Counted from the first letter of the stretch, positions 31,849 to 40,727 are shown. The stretch is 64,000 nucleotides of DNA from Kribbella sp. ALI-6-A (GCF_001984195.1 NZ_MTQN01000005.1:124001-188000); one strand, 5' to 3'. A program made the numbers and translations. Notes: generated from the sequence alone by a model not told the origin.

Positions 31849-34764
31849 TTATCCGCCACGCGCCCTGGCTCCGGCCGACAGCCGGCCTCCCGCGCTCCGG
31901 TACGACGACCCGGTGGTGACCTGGTCCGACAACCGCTCCCGGACCTTGGCCGCGGCCGCGTCGTCCAGGCCGGCCAGCAGGTCGAGCGCGTGCGTCCACG
32001 CCTCCCGTGCACCGGCCGGGTCGTCGGCCGAGACCAGGCAGTCGCCCAGGTTGATGAGCGTGGTCGACTGGTTGACGGTGTCGCCCAGCTCGGCGAACGT
32101 CGCGATCGCGTGCCGGTAGGCGCGGGCGGCCTCGGCGTGATGGCCGAGCAGGTGGTGCGCCTGGCCGACGCTGTCCCAGGTGTTCGCCTCACCGTGCCGG
32201 TCGCCGATCTCGGCCCACAGCCGCAGCGACTCCAGGCACAGCGTCAGCGCCTGCTCGTGGTCGCCGAGCGTCGAGTAGGCGTTGCCCAGGTTGTTGATCG
32301 TCATCGCCCGGATCACCGGGTCCTCGGTCAGCTCCAGCGTCTGCCGGTAGAGCCGGACCGCCTCGTCGGTGTCCCCGCGGTCGGAGGCGAGTGTGGCCAG
32401 CGTGGCGTACCCGTTGGCGGCCCGGTCGGTCTCGCCTTCCTCCTCGTACACCGCGATGGCGAGCAGGAGGTGCGCCTGCGCCTCGTCGTACTGCTGGAGC
32501 CGGAGGTGGCCACGGCCCAGGCTGACGTGGAACCGGGCCTGCAGCAGCCGGTCGCCGAGCCGGTCGGCGGCGGCCAGGCCGGTCTCGTCCGACGCGAGCG
32601 ACTGACGCCAGCGGCCGGTCCGGTACAGATAGGTGTCGAGCACCCGTGCCAGCCGCCAGACATGCTCGTCGAAGCCTTCGTCCACCGCCAAGCTCATGGC
32701 CGACAGCAACGGCTCGTGCTCGGCGGTGAACCAGCCGAAGGCCTGCTCGTAGTCAGCGCACTCGCGGACCACCACGCCGGGCTGCGGCTCGATCGGATCG
32801 ACCTGTGGCCGGTGCGGGTTGATCATGAAGTCCGCGGTCTGCGCGCTGACCGTGTAGTGGTCGAGCAGCCGGTGGATCGCGGCCCGGCGCTGCTGGGCGG
32901 GCAACTCGTCAGCCAGCTCGGCGGCGTACAGGCGGACCAGGTCGTGGTACATGTACCGGCCGGGCTCACCGGCGAAGACCAGGTTCGCGCTGAGCAGCTC
33001 GCCGAGCAGCCGCCGGACCTGCGGCAGCGGTCGGCCGGTCAGGCTGGCAGCGGCCAGCTCGTCACAGGACATCGCCCGGTGCAGCGCCATCAGCCGGAAG
33101 AGCTCGGCCGCCGGCTCCGACAGCGCCCGGTACGACCAGGAGAAGACCGAGCGGACGTCGACCACCGCGTCGACGTCCATGAACGCGTCCAGCACGCCCT
33201 GCTGGTCGCGCAGCTCGGTCAGCGCGGCGGACAGTGGGAAGTGGGGCGCTGTCGCGACCCGCGCGGCGACCACCGCGATCGCCAGCGGCAGCCGGCCACA
33301 ACGCTCGGCGATCTCGGCCAGCTCGGCACTGTCCTGCGCGCCGGGCTGGCCGAGCCGCCGGTCGAGCAGCCGGACGGCGTCCTGCGACGAGAGCACGTCC
33401 AGCTCGATCAACGCGGCGCCGTCGTGCACGCTGAGGCCGCGCAGCTGGTTGCGGCTGGTCACGATCACCAGACTCGAGTCGCCACCCGGCAGCAGTGGGC
33501 GGACCTGCTCGGCGTCGCGGACGTTGTCGAGCAGGATGAGCAGGCGCTTCCCGGCCAACAGACTGCGCAGGTACGCCGCCTGCCGGTCGACGTCGTTCGG
33601 CAGCTGAGCGGCCCGGACTCCGAGCGAGTCGAACAGCGCCATCAGTGCCTCAGGCACGGTCAGCGTGGGCCGCGCCGGATCGAAGCCCCGCAGGTTCAGG
33701 TAGATCTGACCGTCCGGGAACCGGTCGGCGATCCGGTGCGCCCAGTGCAGCGCGAAGGCCGTCTTCCCGACCCCGGCCATCCCGGTCACCACGACCACCG
33801 ACTGCGGCTCGTCGGAGTCGCAGTTCAGCAACGCCTCCGCGCGCTGCAGCTCCCCCTCGCGGCCGACGAACCCGCGGAGCCCGGCCGGCAACTGCGCCGG
33901 CCGCAGCGTGGCTTCGATCGGTTCGTCCTCGCTGCTCGCCTCTGCCGAGCGGCCGTCGTCTGGTTGCGCACGGGTGATCACCGCAGCACTGGGAATCAGC
34001 GTGGGATCACCGCGCAGGATGCGCTCGTGCAGACCCCGCAGCCCCGGGCCCGGATCGACTCCGAGCTCCTCGGCCAGCAGCTCCTGCGTCTGGCGGTAGA
34101 CCTTCAGCGCGTCGGACTGGCGGCCGTGACGGTAGAGGGCGAGCATCCGGAGCTCCTGGAAGCGCTCGTCGAGCGGGTGCTCGGCGGTGAGCTGGTCCAG
34201 CAGCACCTCGGCGTCGCCGTACGCTCCGGCCTCGACCTGGGCGACCGCCTTCGCCTCCAGCGCGGTCAGCCGCAACTGGTCGAGGTGGACGCGCTGGGAC
34301 TCCGCGAACTCCCCCGGCACCCCGGCCAGCGCCGACCCCCGCCACAGAGCGAGGGCCTCGTCGAGCAGCGCGATCGCCTTGGCGTGGTCGCCCGACCGGC
34401 CGGCGTCCTGCGCGGCACCCACGGCTTCGCGGAACTTGGCCAGGTCGAGGGAGTCGGGTCCCGTCGCCAGCAGGTAACCGTGACCGACCGAGGCGATCAC
34501 CGAGCTGCTCGCGTCACCCGTCGCGCCGGCGCCGAGCACCTTGCGCAGCCGGTAGACGTAGCTGCGGACGACGTGCTCGGCCGAGTTCGGCCCGTCTCCT
34601 GCCCACAGCGCGTCGACGATCTCCGGCACCGACACCTGGGCGTTCTCGCGGAGCAGCAACACCGCCAGGACGGCCCGCTGCTGCGGCGGCCCGAGCTCGA
34701 GTTCCCGCTCACCCCGCCACGCACGGACGGGACCCAGTACGGCGAACCTCAGGTGCCCGGACAC
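31849..34764 (-). CDS. SARP family regulator with NB-ARC and TPR domains (AfsR-like)
   Basis: 971 residues. OmpR-type winged HTH (LRFAVLGPVRAWRGERELELG ... VVRSYVYRLRKVLG, residues 1-95), BTAD (about 100-245, LAKFREAVGAAQDAGRSG ... YRQTQELLAEELGVDPGPGL), NB-ARC ATPase (about 310-560) with P-loop VVVTGMAGVGKTAFALHW, Walker B LLILLDNV and GRLPLAIAVVAARV, then TPRs to residue 930. Such proteins activate secondary-metabolite or developmental genes. No biosynthetic cluster adjoins. GTG 34764 with GGAGG chosen; the 54 upstream codons do not resemble the family. Confidence 0.9.
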   Translation of the reverse strand: MSGHLRFAVLGPVRAWRGERELELGPPQQRAVLAVLLLRENAQVSVPEIVDALWAGDGPNSAEHVVRSYVYRLRKVLGAGATGDASSSVIASVGHGYLLATGPDSLDLAKFREAVGAAQDAGRSGDHAKAIALLDEALALWRGSALAGVPGEFAESQRVHLDQLRLTALEAKAVAQVEAGAYGDAEVLLDQLTAEHPLDERFQELRMLALYRHGRQSDALKVYRQTQELLAEELGVDPGPGLRGLHERILRGDPTLIPSAAVITRAQPDDGRSAEASSEDEPIEATLRPAQLPAGLRGFVGREGELQRAEALLNCDSDEPQSVVVVTGMAGVGKTAFALHWAHRIADRFPDGQIYLNLRGFDPARPTLTVPEALMALFDSLGVRAAQLPNDVDRQAAYLRSLLAGKRLLILLDNVRDAEQVRPLLPGGDSSLVIVTSRNQLRGLSVHDGAALIELDVLSSQDAVRLLDRRLGQPGAQDSAELAEIAERCGRLPLAIAVVAARVATAPHFPLSAALTELRDQQGVLDAFMDVDAVVDVRSVFSWSYRALSEPAAELFRLMALHRAMSCDELAAASLTGRPLPQVRRLLGELLSANLVFAGEPGRYMYHDLVRLYAAELADELPAQQRRAAIHRLLDHYTVSAQTADFMINPHRPQVDPIEPQPGVVVRECADYEQAFGWFTAEHEPLLSAMSLAVDEGFDEHVWRLARVLDTYLYRTGRWRQSLASDETGLAAADRLGDRLLQARFHVSLGRGHLRLQQYDEAQAHLLLAIAVYEEEGETDRAANGYATLATLASDRGDTDEAVRLYRQTLELTEDPVIRAMTINNLGNAYSTLGDHEQALTLCLESLRLWAEIGDRHGEANTWDSVGQAHHLLGHHAEAARAYRHAIATFAELGDTVNQSTTLINLGDCLVSADDPAGAREAWTHALDLLAGLDDAAAAKVRERLSDQVTTGSSYRSAGGRLSAGARARGG

Positions 34765-34911
34765 CTTCCTCCACTCCGGTCGTTCCAACCCCGCGACTGC
34801 CAGTGTGCAACATCGCACGAAGCGTGCGACGAGCAGCCGGGGTGACTGCCGAGTAGCCGAAGACGACCAGACGTCGATCGGCTGTCTATCCGCCTGGGCG
34901 ATGCTGGCACC

Positions 34912-35193
34912 GTGCAGACCGCTCACGACAACGAACTAGGCGAGCAGCAGCGCCAACTGCTGCGCCTGATGGCCCAGGGGTTTCCCGACACCACGATCGC
35001 CCGGCGGCTGTCGCTGGGCCCGCGGACTCTGGCCCGCCGGATCTCGGAGCTGTACGCCGTGCTCGGCGTCGAGACGCGCTTCCAGGCCGGCGCCGCCGCC
35101 GAGCGGCTCGGCCTGCTAACTCCGGCTCACCCAGTACGGGCGCAACGGCACTTGGCGATCACGCCCGGCACCGCCCGGCGGAAGGTCAGCTGA
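34912..35193 (+). CDS. Single-domain LuxR-type HTH protein
   Basis: 93 residues, essentially only a GerE/LuxR HTH: LLRLMAQGFPDTTIARRLSLGPRTLARRISELYAVLGVETRFQAGAAAERLGLL. No receiver or sensor domain. GATGCT at 34900-34905 lies 6 nt before the GTG. Divergent from the SARP gene (147 bp), so cross-control is likely. Its 3' end overlaps the EamA gene by 8 bp. Confidence 0.78.
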   Translation: MQTAHDNELGEQQRQLLRLMAQGFPDTTIARRLSLGPRTLARRISELYAVLGVETRFQAGAAAERLGLLTPAHPVRAQRHLAITPGTARRKVS

Positions 35194-36091
35194 CCGCGAC
35201 CGGCTGTTTCTGAGGTTTCTTCCGGGCAGACCGCTTCCCGGCCGGCCGGCCCAAGGTCACACCGAGCAGGACCAGCGCCAGACCGACCAGCTGCCCGACG
35301 GTGAGGTGGTCACCCGCCAACGTCGTACCGAGCAACACCCCGGTCACCGGGTTGAGCAGGCCGACCAGTCCGACCGGGGCCGCGTCGAGGTGCCGCAGTC
35401 CGGTGAACCAGGCGACGTACGCGAGCGCCGTGGCGACCAGTCCGATGTACGCGAAACCGGCGATCGCCGGCAGGTCCAGCGACGGCGGCGCACCCTCGAC
35501 GACGACGGCCACCGGGACCAGCACCAGACCACCCGCGATCAGCTGCCAGGCAGTCGTCGCCAGGAGGTCGCCCCCGCGTCCCCACTTCTTGGCCAGCACG
35601 TAGCCGAACGAGGACATCGTCAGCGCGGCCACCGACGCCAGCACTCCCGCCAGCCGTACGCCGGCCGTCCCGCCGCCGAGCATCAGGCAGACCCCAGCGA
35701 TCCCGGCGACCGCTCCGAGCAGCACCCGCCCCGACGGCCGAGCGCCGAGCAGGACCCAGGCGAACAGGCCCATCGTCAGCGGAGTTGCCGACATGATCGT
35801 CGAAGCGACGCTGACCGGCAGCAGCTGCGACGCGACGTAGATCAGCGCGAAGAAGGCGCCGACGTTGCAGACACCGAGGACCAGCGACTTCCACCACCAG
35901 TCACCGCGCGGCCGGCTTCGCGCCAGCGCGAGCAGCAGGAGTCCGGCCGGCAGCGCGCGGATCACCCCGCCGTACAGCGGGTAGCCGGCCGGCAGGAACT
36001 CGTGGGTGACGAAGTAGTTGGTCCCCCACGCGACCGGCGCAATCGCCGTGATCAGCAGCCAGCGCCACGAAGTATCTTCCACGGAAAACAT
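35186..36091 (-). CDS. EamA (DMT superfamily) transporter
   Basis: 301 residues with ten TM helices in two EamA repeats (WLLITAIAPVAWGTNYFVTHEFLP ... and FGYVLAKKWGRGGDLLATTAWQLIAGG ...). The family exports amino acids, metabolites or drugs. I chose ATG 36091, which has GGAAG 6 nt upstream; the ATG at 36103 lies inside the operator palindrome. Divergent from the MarR gene, sharing two operator copies, so MarR control is expected. Basic C-terminal tail (KRSARKKPQKQ). Confidence 0.88.
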   Translation of the reverse strand: MFSVEDTSWRWLLITAIAPVAWGTNYFVTHEFLPAGYPLYGGVIRALPAGLLLLALARSRPRGDWWWKSLVLGVCNVGAFFALIYVASQLLPVSVASTIMSATPLTMGLFAWVLLGARPSGRVLLGAVAGIAGVCLMLGGGTAGVRLAGVLASVAALTMSSFGYVLAKKWGRGGDLLATTAWQLIAGGLVLVPVAVVVEGAPPSLDLPAIAGFAYIGLVATALAYVAWFTGLRHLDAAPVGLVGLLNPVTGVLLGTTLAGDHLTVGQLVGLALVLLGVTLGRPAGKRSARKKPQKQPVAVS

Positions 36092-36117
36092 TGTATCTTC
36101 CATGGAAGATATATGCT
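36073..36117. promoter_or_regulatory. Tandem MarR operators and MarR -10 box between divergent genes
   Basis: TATCTTCCATGGAAGATA (36094-36111) is a perfect 18-bp palindrome. An imperfect copy, TATCTTCCACGGAAAACA (36073-36090), lies exactly 21 bp away, two helical turns. TATGCT at 36112-36117 abuts the palindrome and stands 6 nt before the MarR GTG, so binding should block marR and, through overlap with its start, the EamA gene. Confidence 0.8.
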
Positions 36118-36123
36118 GACCGG

Positions 36124-36621
36124 GTGAGCGAAGACCGTGTCGACCGGATCCAGGCCGCCTGGCACACCGAGCGCCCCGACCTCGACGTCAGCCCGCAGGG
36201 CGTGATCGGCCGGCTGCACCGGATCGCGGCCCACCTGACCGCGGAGCTGGCCGTCGTGTACGCGAAGTTCGGGCTGTCCGAGGGCGAGTTCGACGTCCTG
36301 GCCGCCCTGCGCCGCGCCGGTACGCCGTACGAGCGGGCGCCCGGCGAGATCGCGCTGCACACGATGGTCACCACCGGCGCGGTCAGCAAGCGCGTGGACC
36401 GGCTCGAGCAGGCCGGACTGGTCCGCCGGATGCGCAGCAACACCGACGGCCGCGGCCGTGTCGTGCAGCTGACTCCGGCCGGGCACAGGCTGATCGACAA
36501 GGCCTTCAGTGCTCACATGGCCAACGAGCAACGCCTGCTGTCCGGGCTCACACCCACCCAGATCAGTCAGCTCGAGGGGCTGCTGAAGACCTGGCTCACC
36601 GACCTGGAGCCGCCGGACTGA
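36124..36621 (+). CDS. MarR family transcriptional regulator
   Basis: 165 residues. Dimer helices at both ends and the winged HTH: FGLSEGEFDVLAALRRAG, GEIALHTMVTTGAVSKRVDRLEQAGLVRRMRSNTDGRGRVVQLTPAG. The GTG at 36124 is placed by the -10 box; an upstream ATG falls in the operator. Very likely represses itself and the divergent EamA exporter and releases DNA on ligand binding; ligand unknown. Confidence 0.9.
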   Translation: MSEDRVDRIQAAWHTERPDLDVSPQGVIGRLHRIAAHLTAELAVVYAKFGLSEGEFDVLAALRRAGTPYERAPGEIALHTMVTTGAVSKRVDRLEQAGLVRRMRSNTDGRGRVVQLTPAGHRLIDKAFSAHMANEQRLLSGLTPTQISQLEGLLKTWLTDLEPPD

Positions 36622-36650
36622 AACACCGTTTCAGATGGTAGAACGCTGTT

Positions 36651-37496
36651 TCAGAAGCCCGAATGCTGCTCGTACCAACGCAGCAGCGGCTCGAACGCCT
36701 GGTGCTCGGCCGCGCTCAAGGGGCGGACCGTTTCGTAGCCCTCCCGGAACGTACGGCGTACCGCGGGCGAGGTCGGCTGCCAGTTGGTGAACCGGGTGCC
36801 GAGATAGATGGCTGCCTGGGCCAGGTCCTCCACCTGGTGCCCCCAGGCCAGCTCGTCGAAGTCGAGCACGGCGACGATCTTCGGGCCCTGGGTGAGGATG
36901 TTCGCGGCCCGGAAGTCGTTGTGCACCGGTTGCTTGCCGCCGAGCGGCGGCACACCCGGCACGCCGGTCGGCCGCGGCCTGATGTCGTTGTGGATCAGCC
37001 GGTCGTCCTCGTACCCGGCCAGCGCGTTGTGCAGCTCGGCCAGGCAAGCCCCCGCCGCCCGGACCGCGTCCTCGTCCTCGACGTCGAGCCAGTCGCCCGT
37101 CACCTCCGGCAGCACTGCCAGCGACAGCTCGCAGGCCGGCCCGTCGACGATCACCCGGACGCGCGCGTCGAAGGCCGGGATCGGCGCCGCCACCGGCACC
37201 CCACGCTCGTCGAGCACACGCAGCAACTGCGCCGACGCCTCCAGCCGGTCGAACTGCCCCTGCGCCCGCGACCACTTCACCACCAGCGGACCCCGGTCGC
37301 TGTCCACCCAGACGATCGCGTTCTGGTCACTGATCACCAGCCGGCCGCATCCCGCGGCCTCGATCCCCCACACCGCGCCCAGCACCTCGCCGACCCACTC
37401 ACCCGCCGCCTCGAACCTGTCGAACCCGAACCGCTCCCGCAGCGCCTGCTCCGGCTCGGTCTTCTCCCACAGCATCGACAACCCCATCGGCAACAT
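36651..37496 (-). CDS. Aminoglycoside phosphotransferase (APH) family kinase
   Basis: 281 residues, protein-kinase-like fold. Catalytic loop HNDFRAANIL (His-x-Asp ... Asn) and metal-binding Asp in VAVLDFDELAWG. An extra earlier HND motif (RLIHNDIRPRPTGVPGVPPLGGKQPVHNDFRAANIL) looks like a partial duplication of the catalytic loop, which is odd. APH-fold enzymes phosphorylate antibiotics, homoserine, choline or sugars; the substrate cannot be assigned. TACGGT stands 6 nt before ATG 37496. Confidence 0.82.
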   Translation of the reverse strand: MLPMGLSMLWEKTEPEQALRERFGFDRFEAAGEWVGEVLGAVWGIEAAGCGRLVISDQNAIVWVDSDRGPLVVKWSRAQGQFDRLEASAQLLRVLDERGVPVAAPIPAFDARVRVIVDGPACELSLAVLPEVTGDWLDVEDEDAVRAAGACLAELHNALAGYEDDRLIHNDIRPRPTGVPGVPPLGGKQPVHNDFRAANILTQGPKIVAVLDFDELAWGHQVEDLAQAAIYLGTRFTNWQPTSPAVRRTFREGYETVRPLSAAEHQAFEPLLRWYEQHSGF

Positions 37497-37562
37497 CGCT
37501 CCACCGTACGAGCCGCCGGAGTCACCCCCGCGCCGGTCGACGGTTCTGGGGGTGGCGCCCTC

Positions 37563-37568
37563 TACGCT
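37563..37568 (+). promoter_or_regulatory. -10 box of the LexA-like gene
   Basis: TACGCT, 7 nt before the GTG at 37576. No SOS-type palindrome (GAAC-N4-GTTC) is visible within 150 bp upstream. Confidence 0.5.
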
Positions 37569-37575
37569 TTCGCGG

Positions 37576-38235
37576 GTGAGTACTTATGACACCGACCCGT
37601 TCGAGCACCTGGCCCCGGCATCGCTGCCCCAGCGGCAGCAGCAGATCCTCGTCGTGATCCGCGACTGGGTGAACCAGCACGGGTACTCGCCGAGCACCCG
37701 GCAGATCGGTGAGGCGGTCGGGCTGCGCTCGGCCTCGTCGGTGTCCAAGCACCTGGCCAGCCTGGAGGAGAAGGGCTTCCTGCACCGCGGGACGTCGGTG
37801 ACGCGGCCGATCGACGTGCGCCTGTTCCTGCAGGACGGCGGCAGCTCGACGGTCTCCGACGACTCGGTCTCGGTCCCGGTGGTCGGCGACATCGCCGCCG
37901 GTACGCCGATCTCCGCGATCGAGCACGTCGACGACCACCTCAACCTGCCGCGCGGACTGACCGGCCGCGGCACGGTCTTCGGCCTGCGCGTGCGCGGCGA
38001 GTCGATGGTCGAGGCCGCGATCTGCGACGGCGACATCGTCGTGGTCCGCCAGCAGGCCGAGGCCCACTCCGGGCAGATCGTCGCCGCGATGATCGACGAG
38101 GAGGCGACGGTGAAGGTCTTCCGCCGCCGCGGCGGCCACGTCTACCTGGAGCCGCGCAACCCGGCGTACGAGGTGATCGACGGCGACAACGCCACCATCC
38201 TGGGCGTCGTCGTCTCTGTTCTTCGTACGGTCTGA
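37576..38235 (+). CDS. lexA: LexA family repressor (S24 autopeptidase)
   Basis: 219 residues. Winged HTH (PQRQQQILVVIRDWVNQHGYSPSTRQIGEAVGLRSASSVSKHLASLEEKGFL) and C-terminal S24 peptidase: Ala-Gly cleavage site in VGDIAAGTP, nucleophile Ser in VRGESMVEAAI, general-base Lys in EEATVKVFRRR. All elements for RecA-stimulated self-cleavage are present. The name lexA is by domain; a second paralogue elsewhere could be the SOS regulator, since no SOS box precedes this copy. Ends at a hairpin shared with the chitinase gene. Confidence 0.85.
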   Translation: MSTYDTDPFEHLAPASLPQRQQQILVVIRDWVNQHGYSPSTRQIGEAVGLRSASSVSKHLASLEEKGFLHRGTSVTRPIDVRLFLQDGGSSTVSDDSVSVPVVGDIAAGTPISAIEHVDDHLNLPRGLTGRGTVFGLRVRGESMVEAAICDGDIVVVRQQAEAHSGQIVAAMIDEEATVKVFRRRGGHVYLEPRNPAYEVIDGDNATILGVVVSVLRTV

Positions 38236-38245
38236 CCTTCCGCCG

Positions 38246-38278
38246 GACGCCCCGCCCCCGGAACAGGGGCGGGGCGTC
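38246..38278. terminator. Bidirectional terminator hairpin
   Basis: GACGCCCCGCCCC pairs perfectly with GGGGCGGGGCGTC over a 7-nt loop, between convergent genes (stops at 38235 and 38291). Confidence 0.8.
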
Positions 38279-38290
38279 AGCGGTTGGAGA

Positions 38291-39712
38291 TCAGGCCGGG
38301 ACGTTCCACAGCTGGTTCGACGTCCGGGCGCAGTCCCAGATCTGCAGCCGGGTGCCGTCGGCCGAGCTCGGGCCGGTGGCGTCGAGGCAGCGGCCGGAGG
38401 CCGGGTTGAGCAGCGTGCCGTTGGTCTGCGGCTGCCAGCCCTGGGCGCCGGTTCCGTTGCAGTCGTAGAGCTGGACCTGCGTGCCGTTCGCGGTGCCCGC
38501 GGCGGTGACGTCCAGGCACTTGCCGAGGGCCCGGACCGTGCCGTTGCCGACGGTCCAGGTCTGGGCGGCCGAGCCGTTGCAGGTCCACAGCTGGACCGGG
38601 GTGCCGTTCGCGCTGTTGCCGCCGGCAACGTCGACGCACTTGCCGCCGATGCCGGTGATCGGGCCGGTGCCGCCGGTCGGCGGCGGGGTGGTGCCGCCCG
38701 CGGCGTCGAAGATCGCGCTCACCAGCGAGGCGCTGCCGGTCGCGTCCTGGGACAGCTCCCAGTTCATGATGCCGCCGGCGTTGGCGACCGCCCACTGGGT
38801 CTTGCGCTTGATCGTCGGGACGCCGTTGTAGCAGTTCTGCGTGCCGTTGATGGTCACGCAGTCGATGTTGGCGTTGTTCGGGTTCATCGCCACGATGTCG
38901 CGGTAGGTGGTGTAGTTCGGGCGGCTGTAGAACGGCACGCCGAGCACGGTCTTGGCCTTCGGCAGACCGCGGTTCTTCCAGAAGTTGGCCGCGTTGATCG
39001 ACCAGTCGTAGTTGGCGTGCGGGCTGCCGCCGTCGTAGGCCATGATGTTCAGCCAGTCGACGTAGCCGAAGACGGCCGGCTGGACGCCGTCCGCGGTCCC
39101 GCCCTCGGACACCACCGCGGCGGTGAGCAGCTTGCCACGGCTGTGCATCGCGGTGCTCAGCTGCTGCATCAGCGCGGTGAAGTTGTTGCCCTCCGCGGTC
39201 GTGTCCGGGTACTCCCAGTCGATGTCGACGCCGTCCAGGTTGTACTGGTTGACGACGTTGACCACGGAGTTCACGAAGGTGGTCCGGCTGCCCGAGTTCG
39301 CGGCCAGCACCTCGAAGGCCGTGTCGTCACCGTTGTTCCAGCCACCGATCGCCAGCGACACCCGGACGCCCGCGGCGTGGCCCTTGCTGACCAACTGGGT
39401 CAGCTTCGCGGTGTTCTCGATCGCCTGCAGCGTGCCGTTGGAGTTCGGCAGCGCGAACGCGTAGTTGATGTGCGTCAGCTTCGAGTACTGGACGGCGTTC
39501 ACGTCGCCGGACCACGACGGCATGTAGCCGACACTCTTGAACCCGCTCGGCAGGGCGGCCGCGGCGCTGGTGCCGGCGGTGCTGGTCTCGGACTGCGTGG
39601 CGGCTCCGGCCGTCGGGGCGACGACGGCGCCGGCGGCGGCCGTGGCCACTGCCAGTCCGGTGACGGCCCAGCGGGTTCGAAGCTTGATCCAAGGTGAAGA
39701 AAAAGTCTTCAT
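38291..39712 (-). CDS. Secreted GH18 chitinase with ricin-B lectin domain
   Basis: 473 residues. Signal peptide (residues 1-38, AGA-AT cut region). GH18 catalytic domain about 58-345: LAIGGWNNG substrate strand and catalytic DGVDIDWEYP (D-x-x-D-x-D-x-E). Pro/Thr linker GGTTPPPTGG, then a beta-trefoil (350-473) with QxW motifs QTWTV, QGWQP and QLWNV and paired Cys. Cleaves chitin outside the cell; the lectin binds polysaccharide. GGAA lies about 10 nt before the ATG. A hairpin lies in the 5' leader. Confidence 0.93.
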   Translation of the reverse strand: MKTFSSPWIKLRTRWAVTGLAVATAAAGAVVAPTAGAATQSETSTAGTSAAAALPSGFKSVGYMPSWSGDVNAVQYSKLTHINYAFALPNSNGTLQAIENTAKLTQLVSKGHAAGVRVSLAIGGWNNGDDTAFEVLAANSGSRTTFVNSVVNVVNQYNLDGVDIDWEYPDTTAEGNNFTALMQQLSTAMHSRGKLLTAAVVSEGGTADGVQPAVFGYVDWLNIMAYDGGSPHANYDWSINAANFWKNRGLPKAKTVLGVPFYSRPNYTTYRDIVAMNPNNANIDCVTINGTQNCYNGVPTIKRKTQWAVANAGGIMNWELSQDATGSASLVSAIFDAAGGTTPPPTGGTGPITGIGGKCVDVAGGNSANGTPVQLWTCNGSAAQTWTVGNGTVRALGKCLDVTAAGTANGTQVQLYDCNGTGAQGWQPQTNGTLLNPASGRCLDATGPSSADGTRLQIWDCARTSNQLWNVPA

Positions 39713-39772
39713 GGGGGCGGGTTCCTTTCGGACGGGTCCTGGGCGGCACCCCCGAGAGGTCAGCGAACCGAC

Positions 39773-39796
39773 AGGACGGCCCGCACGGGCCGTCCT
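39773..39796. promoter_or_regulatory. Perfect hairpin upstream of the chitinase
   Basis: AGGACGGCCCG pairs with CGGGCCGTCCT over a 2-nt loop, 61-84 bp before the chitinase ATG. Just upstream lies an AT-rich stretch (39831-39848, TATTTAAAG), the likely promoter. The hairpin may be a 5'-leader structure or a repressor site; it does not match the DasR consensus. Confidence 0.5.
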
Positions 39797-39909
39797 TCGG
39801 GTGACACCTTCCGGGGGCGGTCGAACGAAGGTGTATTTAAAGAAAAGATCTGACCGAAGTCGCGATCAGTGAATCGCGTTTCGCTCCGTGACGTCAAGAG
39901 TTCACCGCG

Positions 39910-40641
39910 TTAAGAATCTCCGGCAGGCGGCAGATTCATCCGGCGGCACCGCAGGTAGAGCAGGCCCGGAGCCTCCCGCCAGACCGGGCGGCCCCCGACC
40001 GGCTCGGCCAGGCGCTCGACTACCAGCCCGGCCGCGACCAGGGTGTTCACGTACGTCGAGAGCGTCCGGTGGTACGACACCCGCGGCAGGATCTCCCACC
40101 GGGTCACACTGTCGTACGGGCCCTCCTCGAAGTACCGGCCGGTGACCCGGCGCGCCTCGCCCGTGGTGTGGTCGACGAACTCGCCGTGCGCCGGCGGCTT
40201 GCTGCAGGGATGCACGATCGACGCGACGAACCAGCCACCCGGCTTCAGGATCCTGGCGACCGACCGCACCGCCGGCTCGAGTTCGGGGATGTCCATCAGC
40301 GCCATGTGGCAGACCGCCCCGTCGTACGACGCGTCCGCCAGCCCGTCGAGCCGCTGCGCGTCGCCGTGCAGGTACTCGATCCCGCGCGGGCTGTCCTGCT
40401 CGAGCCGCCGCGCGTGCACCAGCAGCGTCTCCGAGGCGTCGACCCCGACGACCTGCGCACCGAGATCGGCCAGCCGACGGGCGTCACGCCCCTGCCCGCA
40501 GGCGATCGAGGCGACCCGCTGCCCGCGGAGGTCACCGACCAACTCGTCGAAGGCCGGATCGTCGAGACCGCCGCCGTCGGCATCGACGGTGGCGTGATAG
40601 GCGTCGGCGAGGTCGTCGTACGGGCTCGTCAGCTCGGTCAT
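39910..40641 (-). CDS. SAM-dependent methyltransferase (class I)
   Basis: 243 residues. Motif I VASIACGQGRDARRLADLGAQVVGVDAS, then HGDAQRLDGLADASYDGAVCHMALMDIP and LKPGGWFVASIVHPC, the UbiE/methyltransferase-11 pattern. The C-terminus has YHRTLSTYVNTLVAAGLVVERLAEP, typical of small-molecule methylases. ATG 40641 chosen as the first start fitting the domain. Downstream of the hydrolase gene by 86 bp, same strand. Substrate unknown. Confidence 0.84.
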   Translation of the reverse strand: MTELTSPYDDLADAYHATVDADGGGLDDPAFDELVGDLRGQRVASIACGQGRDARRLADLGAQVVGVDASETLLVHARRLEQDSPRGIEYLHGDAQRLDGLADASYDGAVCHMALMDIPELEPAVRSVARILKPGGWFVASIVHPCSKPPAHGEFVDHTTGEARRVTGRYFEEGPYDSVTRWEILPRVSYHRTLSTYVNTLVAAGLVVERLAEPVGGRPVWREAPGLLYLRCRRMNLPPAGDS

Positions 40642-40727
40642 ACCGCGATTCAAGCCGATGACGCCAAAGCCCGCCGCGGTGATCAGGGCACCGGGCGGGC
40701 TTCGGGGATCGGGATCGGGATCGCGGG

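Noticed and set aside
31990-34845. 951-codon plus-strand frame opposite the SARP gene
   Set aside because: Gln/Arg/Val-rich, no domain; antisense of a verified NB-ARC/TPR protein.
39713-39909. DasR-type operator before the chitinase
   Set aside because: No ACTGGTCTAGACCA-like sequence; only a GC-rich hairpin was found.
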